Assembly (NCBI GenBank): GCA_018825665.1 | Contig: JAHJEG010000001.1 | Coordinates: 1 to 64,000, forward strand | Length of the DNA stretch: 64,000 bases | Source: a bacterium | GTDB lineage: Bacteria > Campylobacterota > Campylobacteria > Campylobacterales > Sulfurimonadaceae | Direction of reading: 5' to 3' | In this document: positions 34,833 through 43,882 of the stretch, one piece after another | How positions within the stretch are numbered: the first letter of the stretch is position 1 | Layout of the letters: each line of letters opens with the position of its first letter | Made by a program: the position numbers and the translations under genes | Notes under the pieces: generated by a model | Told to the model about the DNA's origin: nothing | Database searches by the model: none | What the model saw: the letters and a program-made list of their open reading frames with translations, nothing else

Positions 34833-35486
34833 CTAGACTTTGCGTCTAAACCTTACAGCATTGCTCCTCGGGTTTGCTATTATCTTTTGCTGATACTCTA
34901 TCATCTTTAAAAAGGGATTTAAAAATCCCTCCAGCTCCTCACTCTCCAGATTTTCCACATGCCAGGCATTTAGAAGCTCCAAGACAACCAGTGCGGATTC
35001 TATGGTTGAGAGATAGCTGCTCTGGGGCTGCTCTTTTATCTGATACTGTGAGGTTTTTTGGGTGCTGAAACTGAGATGTTTTAGACTTCGAAGGTTCTGG
35101 CTCTGCGTAAATATTTTCTTTGTACATGCCCAGGTAGAATCGATTATAAATATTGCGATCTCTTTATCGCTTTTGAGCTTGGGATTTTGTTCATTGATAC
35201 TCAGGGCATGTGGAGAGGGAAAGAGTATATAGCTCTCATGCGTCGCTATTATCTCATTGATTCTTTTGTTGCTGCTAAAATCCACTCCGATAAAGAGTTC
35301 GGAGTTGCTCAGGCTGAGATGGGTAAAAAACCCCGTGTTGTTTTTGACCTTTTTAAACTCTTTTGGGTGCATAAGTATCACAAACTTTGTCTTTGTATCC
35401 ACTGCGCTTATATATCCGCACATGCAGGAACTCTTTGGTCTGTAGCAGCTGTAGCACTTCTCTCTGTCGCCGTAATATGTTTTCAT
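34833..35486 (-). CDS. DTW-domain protein, probable tRNA-uridine aminocarboxypropyltransferase
   Basis: 217 residues. An N-terminal Cys cluster (CYSCYRPKSSCMC) probably binds zinc, and the DTW signature appears as IIDSTWACTKK. The family (TapT/YfiP, TSR3-related) adds the acp group from SAM to tRNA uridine. The protein is about the usual length. Only 26 bp separate it from the divergent flavoprotein gene, so the promoters overlap. Confidence 0.82.
   Translation of the reverse strand: MKTYYGDREKCYSCYRPKSSCMCGYISAVDTKTKFVILMHPKEFKKVKNNTGFFTHLSLSNSELFIGVDFSSNKRINEIIATHESYILFPSPHALSINEQNPKLKSDKEIAIFIIDSTWACTKKIFTQSQNLRSLKHLSFSTQKTSQYQIKEQPQSSYLSTIESALVVLELLNAWHVENLESEELEGFLNPFLKMIEYQQKIIANPRSNAVRFRRKV
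34953..34963 (-). repeat. GGCATGTGGAA motif (coding)
   Basis: 11-mer in the DTW gene, read as His-Val-Glu. Confidence 0.9.
35205..35214 (+). repeat. GGCATGTGGA motif (coding)
   Basis: 10-mer followed by G in the DTW gene, read as Pro-His-Ala (residues 92-94). Confidence 0.9.
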
Positions 35487-35512
35487 AAAGCGAATTATAC
35501 TACAATTCGGGC

Positions 35513-36751
35513 ATGAACAAAAAATACGACCTTATAGTCATCGGTACAGGTGCCGCCGGTATCATCTCTGCTATTGTTGCCGCAAGAAAAGGCAAAAAAG
35601 TGCTGCTTTTGGAAAAGCTTCCCCGCATAGCATCCAAACTAAAAGCGACGGGCGGCGGGCGCTGCAATCTCACAAACACTCTCTCCAATGAAGATTTTAT
35701 GTCCCGATTCGGACGTGATGGCAGATTTATGCAGGATGCGCTTCGGGCTTTCGACCATGTGGCTCTAAGAAAATTTTTTAAAGATATCGGCGTGGAGACC
35801 CATGCTCCTGATGGCTATAGAATCTTTCCTACATCACACAGCTCGGCGACTATACTCTCGGCCCTCGAAAGTGAGATACAAGATCTGAAAATAGAGCTTA
35901 TCTGTTCACAAAAGGTAGAAAAACTGCTTTATGAAGACTCTGCAATCAGCGGTGTATCCACAAACGAGAGAACTTTTAATGCCCCAAATGTCATCGTGGC
36001 CACCGGCGGTCTTGGCTACCCTGCCCTTGGTGCAGAAGGAGACGGGTACAAGCTTGCATCGGAGCTTGGACACAGGATAACACAACTGCATCCCGCAATG
36101 ATGCCCTTAAAAACAAAAGAAGCGTGGGTAAAGAACTGTCGCGCGGATACAATCGCAAAAGTAGAGCTAAGGGTAGCTTTGCCAAAACACAAAAAACTTA
36201 GGGCAAACGGTGATTTGATCTTTACAAACAACGGTATCAGAGGTCCTGTTGTGCTTGATTTTGCCAGAGAGGTCACACCCCTTTTGAGCAAATACTCCGA
36301 AGTGCCTCTTCTTCTTAATCTCACAAAAGGGATGAACGAAGAGCAGATAAGCAAACATCTCAAAGAGGAAGTATTCAAAAATCCACATGCCAGGATGTTT
36401 GAGCTTGTACACACTCTGCTCCCTGAAGCTATTTCCAAAGAGCTTTGTATCCTCTGCGATATAAATCCAGAGGATACAAATGCAAAAATAAGCGGAGCAT
36501 CCCGTGCAAAACTTATACAAACCCTTGCATGGACTCCGCTGAGCGTTATCGGGCACGACGGATTCAAAATGGCTATGATAACCAGAGGGGGAATCAACCT
36601 AAAAGAGATAAACCCAAAAACCATGCAGAGCAAACTCATAAAAGGTTTGTACTTTTGCGGGGAGGTTATGGATCTTGATGGTCCCTGCGGAGGATATAAT
36701 CTGCAATGGAGTTTTGCAAGCGGGGCTTTAGCCGGAGAACTGTATCAATAA
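35513..36751 (+). CDS. HI0933/YhiN family flavoprotein
   Basis: 412 residues. FAD-binding VIGTGAAGIISAIVAARKGKK is at the N-terminus, KLKATGGGRCNLTN is the family signature, NVIVATGGLGYPALGAEGDG follows, and GLYFCGEVMDLDGPCGGYNLQ lies at the C-terminus. The family are putative NAD(P)/FAD oxidoreductases of unknown substrate. The 3' end overlaps the convergent thiE-like gene by 7 bp. Confidence 0.88.
   Translation: MNKKYDLIVIGTGAAGIISAIVAARKGKKVLLLEKLPRIASKLKATGGGRCNLTNTLSNEDFMSRFGRDGRFMQDALRAFDHVALRKFFKDIGVETHAPDGYRIFPTSHSSATILSALESEIQDLKIELICSQKVEKLLYEDSAISGVSTNERTFNAPNVIVATGGLGYPALGAEGDGYKLASELGHRITQLHPAMMPLKTKEAWVKNCRADTIAKVELRVALPKHKKLRANGDLIFTNNGIRGPVVLDFAREVTPLLSKYSEVPLLLNLTKGMNEEQISKHLKEEVFKNPHARMFELVHTLLPEAISKELCILCDINPEDTNAKISGASRAKLIQTLAWTPLSVIGHDGFKMAMITRGGINLKEINPKTMQSKLIKGLYFCGEVMDLDGPCGGYNLQWSFASGALAGELYQ
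36382..36391 (-). repeat. GGCATGTGGA motif (coding)
   Basis: 10-mer followed by T in the YhiN-like gene, read as Pro-His-Ala. Confidence 0.9.
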
Positions 36752-37299
36752 AAATATCGTATAGAAGCAAAACCCTGCACCCCGGTTTTTTCTACAGCTT
36801 CCACATGCCGGGGTTCGAGTATCCCCCCAAGAGCAAAAATTTTTATATCACTTTTGTCTTTTAATGCTTTTAGATCCTCTGTCCCTTTTGGTTCACCCTT
36901 GTCGGGGCTGGCAAAAACAGGACTGTATGTCACCGCGTCTGCACCGAGGCTCTGGGCTTTTAACACCTCTTCATGGCTGTGAGTGCTGATGATGACTTCA
37001 AGATTTTCACTCTTGGCATGTGGAATCTCAGCAAACTGTGTGGACGTAAGATGTACTCCGTCTGCTTTTAATGCACTCGCCGTTTTTATATCACTGTGGA
37101 TAATGCACACTAGCCCTTCAAATTCGCGGCACACTTCCATAAATCCACATGCCAGAGACTGATACTCAGGATTTTCTTTGTCACGAAACAGGGCATATTC
37201 CGGCATGTGGAGTTGAAGCTGTTTGCGCAGCCTTGTTTTAAAGGTCTCACTGTCTCTGCTGTAAAAATCGGCAGATGTTATAAGGTATTTTTGCATCAC
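36745..37299 (-). CDS. ThiE/TenI-like protein (thiamine phosphate synthase family)
   Basis: 184 residues, shorter than typical ThiE. Family traits: KADGVHLTS, an ISTHSHEEVLKAQSLGADAVTYSPVFASPDKG segment close to ThiE's GxDYixxGPvfxT strand, and ALGGI near the end. The N-terminal diphosphate-binding QxR/K signature is not clear, so a TenI-like or diverged role is possible. Four GGCATGTGGA copies fall within 413 bp of this gene, the densest cluster in the window. Its start shares one base with the stop of the preceding gene. Confidence 0.7.
   Translation of the reverse strand: MMQKYLITSADFYSRDSETFKTRLRKQLQLHMPEYALFRDKENPEYQSLACGFMEVCREFEGLVCIIHSDIKTASALKADGVHLTSTQFAEIPHAKSENLEVIISTHSHEEVLKAQSLGADAVTYSPVFASPDKGEPKGTEDLKALKDKSDIKIFALGGILEPRHVEAVEKTGVQGFASIRYFY
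36799..36809 (-). repeat. GGCATGTGGAA motif (coding)
   Basis: 11-mer in the thiE-like gene, read as His-Val-Glu. Confidence 0.9.
37015..37025 (+). repeat. GGCATGTGGAA motif (coding)
   Basis: 11-mer in the thiE-like gene, read as Pro-His-Ala (residues 93-95). Confidence 0.9.
37144..37153 (-). repeat. GGCATGTGGA motif (coding)
   Basis: 10-mer followed by T in the thiE-like gene, read as Ala-Cys-Gly (residues 50-52). Confidence 0.9.
37202..37211 (+). repeat. GGCATGTGGA motif (coding)
   Basis: 10-mer followed by G in the thiE-like gene, read as His-Met-Pro (residues 31-33). Confidence 0.9.
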
Positions 37300-37733
37300 T
37301 ACTTTTTTAACAGAGGGTTTTCAAAGTCGATATGTTCAACTTCGACATTGTTCTCATAACGAACGGCCATGGCATTGACATGGTACTGCAGTCTCTCAAG
37401 CAGATAAAGCTCATTTTTTGTATATTTGCTTTTGGCCTGGCTTATATAGTTTTGTAAAAATTCAAGTTTTTGAAGTTCATCATCAAACTCCATACTCTGT
37501 ATAAGCGCTTTTATCTCATCATATTCATTCCCGCATGATGAGAGAAAATCGTACGAGAGGTCCATAGTCTTGAGGTTTTCAAGAGCCTTCGAAAATGCAA
37601 AGTGATTATAAAGCATGCACCCCGCAAAATACTCTATATCCGAGCTTTCAAACTCGCTGTAGTGTGTATCTTCATCCTTAAAATGCTCATGCCAAATATC
37701 TAAAACTTTTTCTATTGTATTCTTATTATTCAT
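37299..37733 (-). CDS. hypothetical acidic helical protein
   Basis: 144 residues, rich in Glu, Leu and Tyr and predicted mostly alpha-helical (ALENLKTMDLSYDFLSSC, ELYLLERLQYHVNAMA), with no signal peptide or membrane segment. I recognise no family. It lies between the aldo/keto reductase gene (16 nt) and the thiE-like gene (1-nt overlap) in the polA operon, so it is probably co-expressed and cytoplasmic. Confidence 0.6.
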   Translation of the reverse strand: MNNKNTIEKVLDIWHEHFKDEDTHYSEFESSDIEYFAGCMLYNHFAFSKALENLKTMDLSYDFLSSCGNEYDEIKALIQSMEFDDELQKLEFLQNYISQAKSKYTKNELYLLERLQYHVNAMAVRYENNVEVEHIDFENPLLKK

Positions 37734-37749
37734 ATCTTCTCTTTATGAC

Positions 37750-38769
37750 TCAACCCATAGGGTATAAAATTTCATTGTGAACTGCGTCACATGCTTTTAA
37801 GACTTCATCGCTGAGTTCTAGATCCATGGCGGCCAAAGTCGCATCGAGCTGCTCTGCATTTGTGGCACCGATGATAGTTGATGCCACAAAACTGAACTGC
37901 TTGGACCAGGCTGTAGCCATCGTGACAGGATGGATGTTATGCTCTTTTGCGATTTTTAGATATTTTTGCGTTGAAGCCAGAGTCTTGTCATTCATAAATC
38001 TCTGCGCCATCACTCTTTGTCTTTTGTTTGAAGAGTTGATATACTCGCTAAAACGACCCTGCGCCAAACCTGCCTGATTATACTTTCCGCTCAAGACTCC
38101 GCCCGCCAGAGGGGAATAAGGCAGAAGTGACACCTGTTCTTTTTCCGCCAAAACTGCCAGTTCATCCAAAAATCTTCTGTTTAGAAGTGAAAAATTATTT
38201 TGAATGGACTCAAATCTGGCATAGCCTTTAAACATAGAGGTCATAAGCGCCTTGCCCGTTCCATACGCCGTATCGTTTGATGTTCCTATGTATCGTACTT
38301 TTCCGCTCTTTACCAGCCTGTCAAAGGCCTTTAGACTTTCTTCTATGGGCACAACGGTGTCAGGCCAGTGCATCTGGTATAAATCTATATAGTCGGTATT
38401 GAGTCTTTTAAGAGTTCCCTCAATGGCACGTTCTATATGAAAACTGTCAATGGCGGTCATTCCGTGACGGATAGGGGGAACAAACCAGCCGTTGGCGGCA
38501 CCCGCGATCTTTGAGGCCAAAATAATGCTCTCACGCGGTTTGCTCTTGAGCCATCGCCCCACAATCTCTTCCGTCAGCCCTGCCAGTTCACCACTTGGAG
38601 GAACAGGATAAAGCTCGGCGGTATCATAAAAGTTCACACCCCTCTCGTAGGCTTTGTCCATGATTCTAAAAGCCTCTTTCTCATCGGGCGTCTGCGTACC
38701 GAAGGTCATCGTTCCCATACAGATAGGACTGACTCTCAAGCCTGTTTTTCCTATGTATCTGTATTTCAT
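37750..38769 (-). CDS. aldo/keto reductase
   Basis: 339 residues forming an AKR barrel. The catalytic tetrad is visible: Asp and Tyr in NFYDTAELYPV, Lys in ILASKIAG, His in LYQMHWPD. The N-terminus (MKYRYIGKTGLRVSPICMGTMTFG) resembles the Tas/YajO subgroup. It reduces carbonyls with NADPH; the physiological substrate is unknown. Its start overlaps the polA stop by 4 nt. Confidence 0.9.
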   Translation of the reverse strand: MKYRYIGKTGLRVSPICMGTMTFGTQTPDEKEAFRIMDKAYERGVNFYDTAELYPVPPSGELAGLTEEIVGRWLKSKPRESIILASKIAGAANGWFVPPIRHGMTAIDSFHIERAIEGTLKRLNTDYIDLYQMHWPDTVVPIEESLKAFDRLVKSGKVRYIGTSNDTAYGTGKALMTSMFKGYARFESIQNNFSLLNRRFLDELAVLAEKEQVSLLPYSPLAGGVLSGKYNQAGLAQGRFSEYINSSNKRQRVMAQRFMNDKTLASTQKYLKIAKEHNIHPVTMATAWSKQFSFVASTIIGATNAEQLDATLAAMDLELSDEVLKACDAVHNEILYPMG

Positions 38770-41483
38770 TTGAGTTCACCCCAGTTGTCTCCGATATTCA
38801 TGCTGGCTTTTAGAGGAATATTCAGTTCCATGATATCTTCCATAATCTCTTTAAACTTTGCACCAAGCGCTTCGGCTTCTTGAGAATCTACTTCAAAGAT
38901 AAGCTCATCATGTATCTGTAGAAGCATTTTTGCGTTTAACTTCTCTTTTTGTATCACTCTATGGATTTTATTCATGCTGAGTTTTATCAAATCACTTGCA
39001 CTGCCCTGAAAAACAGTGTTGACGGATTCACGCTCATAGGCAGCCCTGAACATAGGTGTGGCATTTTCATAATCAAAATATCTTCTTCGTTTTAAAAGCG
39101 TTTGTATATAACCCTGCTCCTTGGAGCTCTCCACTATAGAACGAAAATATGTTTTTACGGTAGGAAAGCTGAGAAAATATTTTTCTATAATCTCTTTTGC
39201 CTCTTTTGTCGGTATTCCCAGAGTATCTGAGAGTTTTTTTTGTCCCATTCCGTAGAGGAGTCCGAAGTTTACGGTTTTTGCTATATTTCTTTTACCCGCA
39301 GCTTCCTCCTCGCCAAAAAGTGCTATAGCGGTCTGAAGGTGAATATCCTTGTCATTCTTAAAAGCATCCACGAGCACCTTGTCCCCGGAGAAATGGGCAA
39401 GCAGTCTAAGCTCGATTTGTGAGTAGTCTATGCTTATAAGCTTTTTGCCCTTTGGTGCGACAAAGGCTTCCCTGATGCGAAGTCCAAGCTCTGTCCTTGC
39501 CGGAATATTCTGCAGGTTTGGATTTTTGGAACTTAGCCTTCCCGTAGCTGTTCCCGTCTGGACAAAAGATGTATGGATACGGCTGTTCTCATTTTCAAGG
39601 CTGAGTTTTAACAGGGGTTCTATATAGGTGGAATACAGTTTATACACCTCACGATATTCCAAAAGCATAGGGATAATCTCGTGTGCCTCTTTTAAACCGT
39701 TTAGAACCTTTTCGTCGGTGGAATAGCCCGTTTTTGTCTTTTTGCCCACAGGCAGACCCAACTGCTCAAATAGAACAGCCCCAAGCTGCTGCGTGGAGTT
39801 GATGTTGAATTCGCTTCCTGCCTGTGCGTATATCTTTGTCGTGAGTTCTGCTAATCTCTCCTTTACCTCGACCAAAAAGCGTTCCAAAAACTTGGAATCT
39901 ACGGCTATCCCCTCTTTTTCCATACTCAAAAGCGTCTTGATAAACGGCACTTCCACATGCCAGGCCTCGTCTATGAGATCGCCCGCATCCTGGAGTTCAA
40001 GTTTTTGCAAAAAGAGATTGTAAAGCTTCAGGGTTATAAAAGCATCTTCGGCAGCATATCCACATGCCCTCTCAAGTTCCACGCTTGCAAAGGTGTCACC
40101 TTTTTTTACCGTGTCTTTAAAAGAGACCATCTTGTGCTCAAGCAGTTTCTCTGAGAGCTTATCAAGAGACAGGGCACTCTCAGGGTTTATCAGCCATCCC
40201 AGTATCATGCTGTCGGCATAGATATTCAAAGAATCGTTCTCTAAAAACCTTGTGACAAAATGCAGGTCAAACTTGATATTATGCCCCACTACGAGAGAAC
40301 CGAAAATATTTTTGATTGCTTTTTTAGCCACATCTTCGCTGATCTGTTCCCCCACACCGAGATAAAAATGCCCAAAAGGAACATAATACGCCTCTTCGTC
40401 ATTAAAACAAAAACTAAAACCGACCAGTTTATCCTTCTCGTAATCAAGACCCGTCGTCTCGGTATCAAAGGCCACAACCGTTTTTTCATCAAGTGTCGCA
40501 AGTATTTTCTCAAGCGCATTTGCATCCGTGATAAGCGTGGCTTTGAATTCAAGCTTTTTATCTTCTTGAATCTCCTCTTGTATTTTTTGTACCGCCTGAA
40601 CCTTGTCCTCTTCACTCACCATATTTTTGGCATGGATAACTCTGAGTATCGCATTTTGCTCGTATTTTACAAGTTCATCATAGATTTTTAAAAACGGATG
40701 ATCGATATCCATCCTGTACTCTTCAAAATCAAAGCTATCCAAAACATCATCACGGAGGGTTACAAGCTCTTTTGACATATACGCCTGTTCTTTGGATTCT
40801 ATAAGTTTTTTCTGCGTAGCACCTTTTATCGTGCCTATATTCGCATATATATTATCCAGACTTCCATACTCTTTCAAAAGCTTTTCAGCCCCTACTTTGC
40901 CTATTCCCCTTACTCCTGGAACATTATCCGCACTGTCGCCCAGGATAGACTGGTAATCTATGAACTGCTTTGGTGTCACACCGTATTTTTCATAACAGGC
41001 ATCCTCATCCACGCTCTTTTTCTTTATAGCGTCCACCATTACTATCTTGCCGTCGTCTATGAGCTGATAGAGGTCTTTGTCGTGCGAAACCACGCGGACG
41101 TTATAGCCCTTCTCTTTTGCGAATCTCACCACTGTGGCTATCATATCATCAGCTTCAAAGCCCACTTTGCCCAAGGTTTTGTAGCCCATCTTGTCTATCC
41201 ATTCTATCGCTATGGGAAGCTGCATGGAAAGCTCGGGCGGAGGAGCCTGACGGTTAGCCTTGTAATTGTCGTCTATATCGTTTCTAAAGGTGGGGCCCTT
41301 GGAGTCTACGGCAAAAACTATATAATCACTGTCATGCTGCTTTTGTAAAGTGGATATAAAGTTGGTGAATCCGGTCAAGAGTCCTGTCGGAAAACCCTCT
41401 TTGTTCTTTAAGTGTTGCGGAAGTGCATAAAAACTGCGAAAGAAAAAACCAAAAGTATCTATTACCGTGACTGTCTTACTCAT
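38766..41483 (-). CDS. polA: DNA polymerase I
   Basis: 905 residues with all three activities. The 5'-nuclease occupies about 1-290 (FAVDSKGPTFRNDI, GFEADDMIAT, GDSADNVPGVRGIGK). The 3'-5' exonuclease keeps its first motif DTETTGLDYEKD. The polymerase domain has SIDYSQIELRLLAHFS (motif A), KRNIAKTVNFGLLYGM (motif B) and QIHDELIFEV (motif C). It acts in gap repair and Okazaki fragment processing. It heads the operon running to the thiE-like gene. Confidence 0.97.
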   Translation of the reverse strand: MSKTVTVIDTFGFFFRSFYALPQHLKNKEGFPTGLLTGFTNFISTLQKQHDSDYIVFAVDSKGPTFRNDIDDNYKANRQAPPPELSMQLPIAIEWIDKMGYKTLGKVGFEADDMIATVVRFAKEKGYNVRVVSHDKDLYQLIDDGKIVMVDAIKKKSVDEDACYEKYGVTPKQFIDYQSILGDSADNVPGVRGIGKVGAEKLLKEYGSLDNIYANIGTIKGATQKKLIESKEQAYMSKELVTLRDDVLDSFDFEEYRMDIDHPFLKIYDELVKYEQNAILRVIHAKNMVSEEDKVQAVQKIQEEIQEDKKLEFKATLITDANALEKILATLDEKTVVAFDTETTGLDYEKDKLVGFSFCFNDEEAYYVPFGHFYLGVGEQISEDVAKKAIKNIFGSLVVGHNIKFDLHFVTRFLENDSLNIYADSMILGWLINPESALSLDKLSEKLLEHKMVSFKDTVKKGDTFASVELERACGYAAEDAFITLKLYNLFLQKLELQDAGDLIDEAWHVEVPFIKTLLSMEKEGIAVDSKFLERFLVEVKERLAELTTKIYAQAGSEFNINSTQQLGAVLFEQLGLPVGKKTKTGYSTDEKVLNGLKEAHEIIPMLLEYREVYKLYSTYIEPLLKLSLENENSRIHTSFVQTGTATGRLSSKNPNLQNIPARTELGLRIREAFVAPKGKKLISIDYSQIELRLLAHFSGDKVLVDAFKNDKDIHLQTAIALFGEEEAAGKRNIAKTVNFGLLYGMGQKKLSDTLGIPTKEAKEIIEKYFLSFPTVKTYFRSIVESSKEQGYIQTLLKRRRYFDYENATPMFRAAYERESVNTVFQGSASDLIKLSMNKIHRVIQKEKLNAKMLLQIHDELIFEVDSQEAEALGAKFKEIMEDIMELNIPLKASMNIGDNWGELK
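39951..39961 (-). repeat. GGCATGTGGAA motif (coding)
   Basis: 11-mer in polA, read as His-Val-Glu. Confidence 0.9.
40059..40068 (-). repeat. GGCATGTGGA motif (coding)
   Basis: 10-mer followed by T in polA, 108 bp from the previous copy and in the same orientation, read as Ala-Cys-Gly. Confidence 0.9.
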
Positions 41484-41497
41484 CTGTTGCCTTTATT

Positions 41498-42307
41498 TTA
41501 AAGATCATCGAGCATATCGTCTATAATATCTTCAAGCATCTCATGGTTGTATCCTGCATCACTTGCTTTTTTGAGTCCAAAATTTATGGCGACTTCGGAA
41601 AACGGTTTGTTTATTGGAAGAATCGTCTTAACTATATTGAGCGCCGTACTGTACTCAATGATATTTCCAGGTGCCAAAGAGGGATGATCGGAGTATTTGA
41701 TCATCTCTATGAATTCACTCTCAAAACCCCAATGTTCAAACACTTTCGCAGTCACTTCAGAGCTGGAGACATCCACATAGGATCTCTCAACCTGAGCCAA
41801 ATCGTTGGAGTTTTCCACTTCCGAAGAAAAACTGATCGCCTCGTCTTCTTGGATAACATCACTTGCTATAAGTATCTTGCCCGTTTCTTGCAAAAATGCT
41901 GCGAGATATAATTTTTCCGCCTTATTTTTATCGATTCTGCTATACCATCGCAACATCAAATCGGCTTGCCTGGAGGATATCTCCGCAAACTTTTCACTTG
42001 TCACGCCATAAGGCTGCATATCCACATTCAGGAGTTTTCTGACAGAGTTTCCGATTGCAATAGAGCGAGTCATACTCATGCCAAAAAGACTGACTGCCTG
42101 AGCAACACTCCGTATCTCCTTGCCAAAACTGTACAGAGGAGAATTGGCCGCTTTTAAGAGGTTTGCCACTATCATCGGATCGTGGTCAATAACCTTCGCC
42201 AAATCCGATATGGAAGAACTCTCATCTGCATAAACTTTATTGATATCCAATATGGTCTTTGAAAGCGGGGGGAGCGCTTTAATGCTGTCTATGATTGAAC
42301 TTTTCAA
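41498..42307 (-). CDS. HDOD domain protein
   Basis: 269 residues consisting of a HDOD domain: LPPLSKTILDINKVYAD, VIDHDPMIVANLLKAANSPLYS and SVAQAVSLFGM are its typical first half. HDOD proteins are catalytically inactive HD relatives that act in signalling and cell-cycle control by protein contact. It stands alone upstream of polA with a 14-nt gap and may share its transcript. Confidence 0.85.
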   Translation of the reverse strand: MKSSIIDSIKALPPLSKTILDINKVYADESSSISDLAKVIDHDPMIVANLLKAANSPLYSFGKEIRSVAQAVSLFGMSMTRSIAIGNSVRKLLNVDMQPYGVTSEKFAEISSRQADLMLRWYSRIDKNKAEKLYLAAFLQETGKILIASDVIQEDEAISFSSEVENSNDLAQVERSYVDVSSSEVTAKVFEHWGFESEFIEMIKYSDHPSLAPGNIIEYSTALNIVKTILPINKPFSEVAINFGLKKASDAGYNHEMLEDIIDDMLDDL

Positions 42308-42402
42308 AAATTAAGCCTTTTTTTGAGATTATTATAACACTTAAAACTTTTAGATGCAAAGAGGAATTGTATCTCTTGCACTTTTTATATACATAAATAA
42401 AA

Positions 42403-43113
42403 TCATTTATGACAATCGGTTAAAGTCTTTGAAGGGTTGGATATATAATCATATCCGTTGTACACGGTATAGATCCCATATAGGATTACGGCTATGGAAG
42501 ACAGACTCATCATCATATTTCTAAAACTTGTCTGACTTGAGAGCGATGTCAAAAACCCAAGTCCGAACATGGCCGGGATTGTGCTGATTCCAAAAATAGC
42601 CATAACCAAAGCGCCATACAAAGGATCAGCCGTACTTGCCGCGGTTATAGCGAAAAAATAAACAAATCCGCAGGGTAAAAGTCCGTTTAACATCCCCAAG
42701 ACAAAAAAACTCAGATTCGATTTTGAGTTCAAGACACTTTTAAAAGCGCTCTTATAGAGATTTGAAGAAGAAAAAGAGTGTTCTATAATCGTTAAAAATT
42801 TTATTTTTCCCATTAGAGAGAGTCCGGCTAAGACCATCACAACACCTGCAAAGATCAAAAGCCCCCCGTTGGCCGTGTTGCTAAAAGTCGCAACACCTCC
42901 AAGCGCACCGAACATGGCCCCTAAAACCGTATAGGTCAAAACTCTTCCAAACGAGTAAAGCAGGTGCGCAATACTTTGGGATACTTTTGTGCTGGCGGGT
43001 TCTATCTTTATGGAAGAATAGGCTACGACAATCCCTCCGCACATCCCTATACAATGCCCAAAGGAGCCTAAAAAAGCGATACTTATGATAGTGATTATAT
43101 TTACTGTTTCCAT
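42403..43113 (-). CDS. TauE/SafE- or DsbD_2-type membrane protein
   Basis: 236 residues with six or seven helices. The N-terminus has the GHCIGMCGGIV motif, and a second similar site is LLPCGFVYFF. This family (UreH/DsbD_2) is found beside cbb3 oxidase and metal-trafficking genes in Campylobacterota. Cys/Met-lined membrane sites suggest thiol or copper transport; sulfite export is the usual automatic label but is not supported here. It is translationally coupled (TAATG) to the NosL-like gene upstream, which favours a metal role. Confidence 0.75.
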   Translation of the reverse strand: METVNIITIISIAFLGSFGHCIGMCGGIVVAYSSIKIEPASTKVSQSIAHLLYSFGRVLTYTVLGAMFGALGGVATFSNTANGGLLIFAGVVMVLAGLSLMGKIKFLTIIEHSFSSSNLYKSAFKSVLNSKSNLSFFVLGMLNGLLPCGFVYFFAITAASTADPLYGALVMAIFGISTIPAMFGLGFLTSLSSQTSFRNMMMSLSSIAVILYGIYTVYNGYDYISNPSKTLTDCHK

Positions 43114-43616
43114 TACTTGCCTAAGAGCTGTTTTTTTATAAAGGGGTTGTTTAGAGTTTCACCGCGCAACATCCTAAGACGCATGGTATCATAATCGACA
43201 TGGGCGGCCTTGCGGATTTCATAAGCTCCAAATCCGTATCCCATGGGAGTTTTGTCTCTCAGAGAATAGAATGCTTTTTTTGCGTCTATCCATTTTTGAG
43301 TATCCCTGCTCATAACCCATATCACCGCATCTTCTTTAAAAGATTTATCTTCAAGCCAATGCACAAAACCGCCGTGGTCATGAAAAAACCAGGTTTTTCC
43401 ATTGGGTGCGATGACCTGGGACGCATAATGCAAATCTTCTATCACCATCCCGCAGTCACTGTCCTGATATTTATTCAATTCCATCTCAAGAGGCAACATT
43501 TTCAGATTGCCTTCTCGTATCACAATCATATTTTGCGAAGATGCCAGAGACAGAAACGTTACTATTATGAGCGCAAGCAAAACTGCTATAACTACAATTG
43601 GCATAATTTTTTTCAT
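43113..43616 (-). CDS. membrane-anchored NosL-like protein
   Basis: 167 residues from the Met at 43616; the frame also allows 43652. One N-terminal membrane helix (MKKIMPIVVIAVLLALIIV) anchors a periplasmic domain with DCGMVIEDLHYASQV, FFHDHGGFVHWLED, WIDAKKAFYS and PMGYGFGAYE. The order CGM, HDH-like strand, AFY and GYGFGAYE follows NosL, a Cu(I)-binding protein. No nosZ or other nos gene is close by, so it may serve another copper enzyme such as cytochrome oxidase. Coupled to the membrane protein downstream. Confidence 0.65.
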   Translation of the reverse strand: MKKIMPIVVIAVLLALIIVTFLSLASSQNMIVIREGNLKMLPLEMELNKYQDSDCGMVIEDLHYASQVIAPNGKTWFFHDHGGFVHWLEDKSFKEDAVIWVMSRDTQKWIDAKKAFYSLRDKTPMGYGFGAYEIRKAAHVDYDTMRLRMLRGETLNNPFIKKQLLGK

Positions 43617-43652
43617 TATTTGATAAAACTCCGAATTTATTTGATAAATCAA

Positions 43653-43882
43653 ATATAAATTTAAAAATATTTTGTCTTATAGAATTTATTTAGAAATATA
43701 CTCTATATCTGCATAAGAGACAAACGGATAATTCATGGTATATTTCTTTGATTTTTAAAAGAATAAAAACTCATCACTTCCACATGCCGAGATCCAAAAG
43801 TCACGACCCGTGCAATTATCTTTTTATTATATCAAACTAATCTAATAATTTATTTTTATCAAGTCCCCTGTTTTTGAAAAAT
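43653..43882. other. intergenic region, AT-rich, with one uptake-like motif
   Basis: About 230 bp between two minus-strand genes. I find no tRNA, ORF or strong hairpin. It contains one intergenic GGCATGTGGAA copy (43778) and must hold the promoter of the NosL-like operon. Confidence 0.5.
43778..43788 (-). repeat. GGCATGTGGAA motif (intergenic)
   Basis: 11-mer preceded by C, between the NosL-like and HD-domain genes. Confidence 0.9.

Noticed and set aside
42360-42395. Hairpin GCAAAGAG/CTCTTGC between the HDOD and TauE-like genes
   Set aside because: The stem is short and bulged, and the T run is on the strand without an upstream gene, so it is not a convincing terminator.
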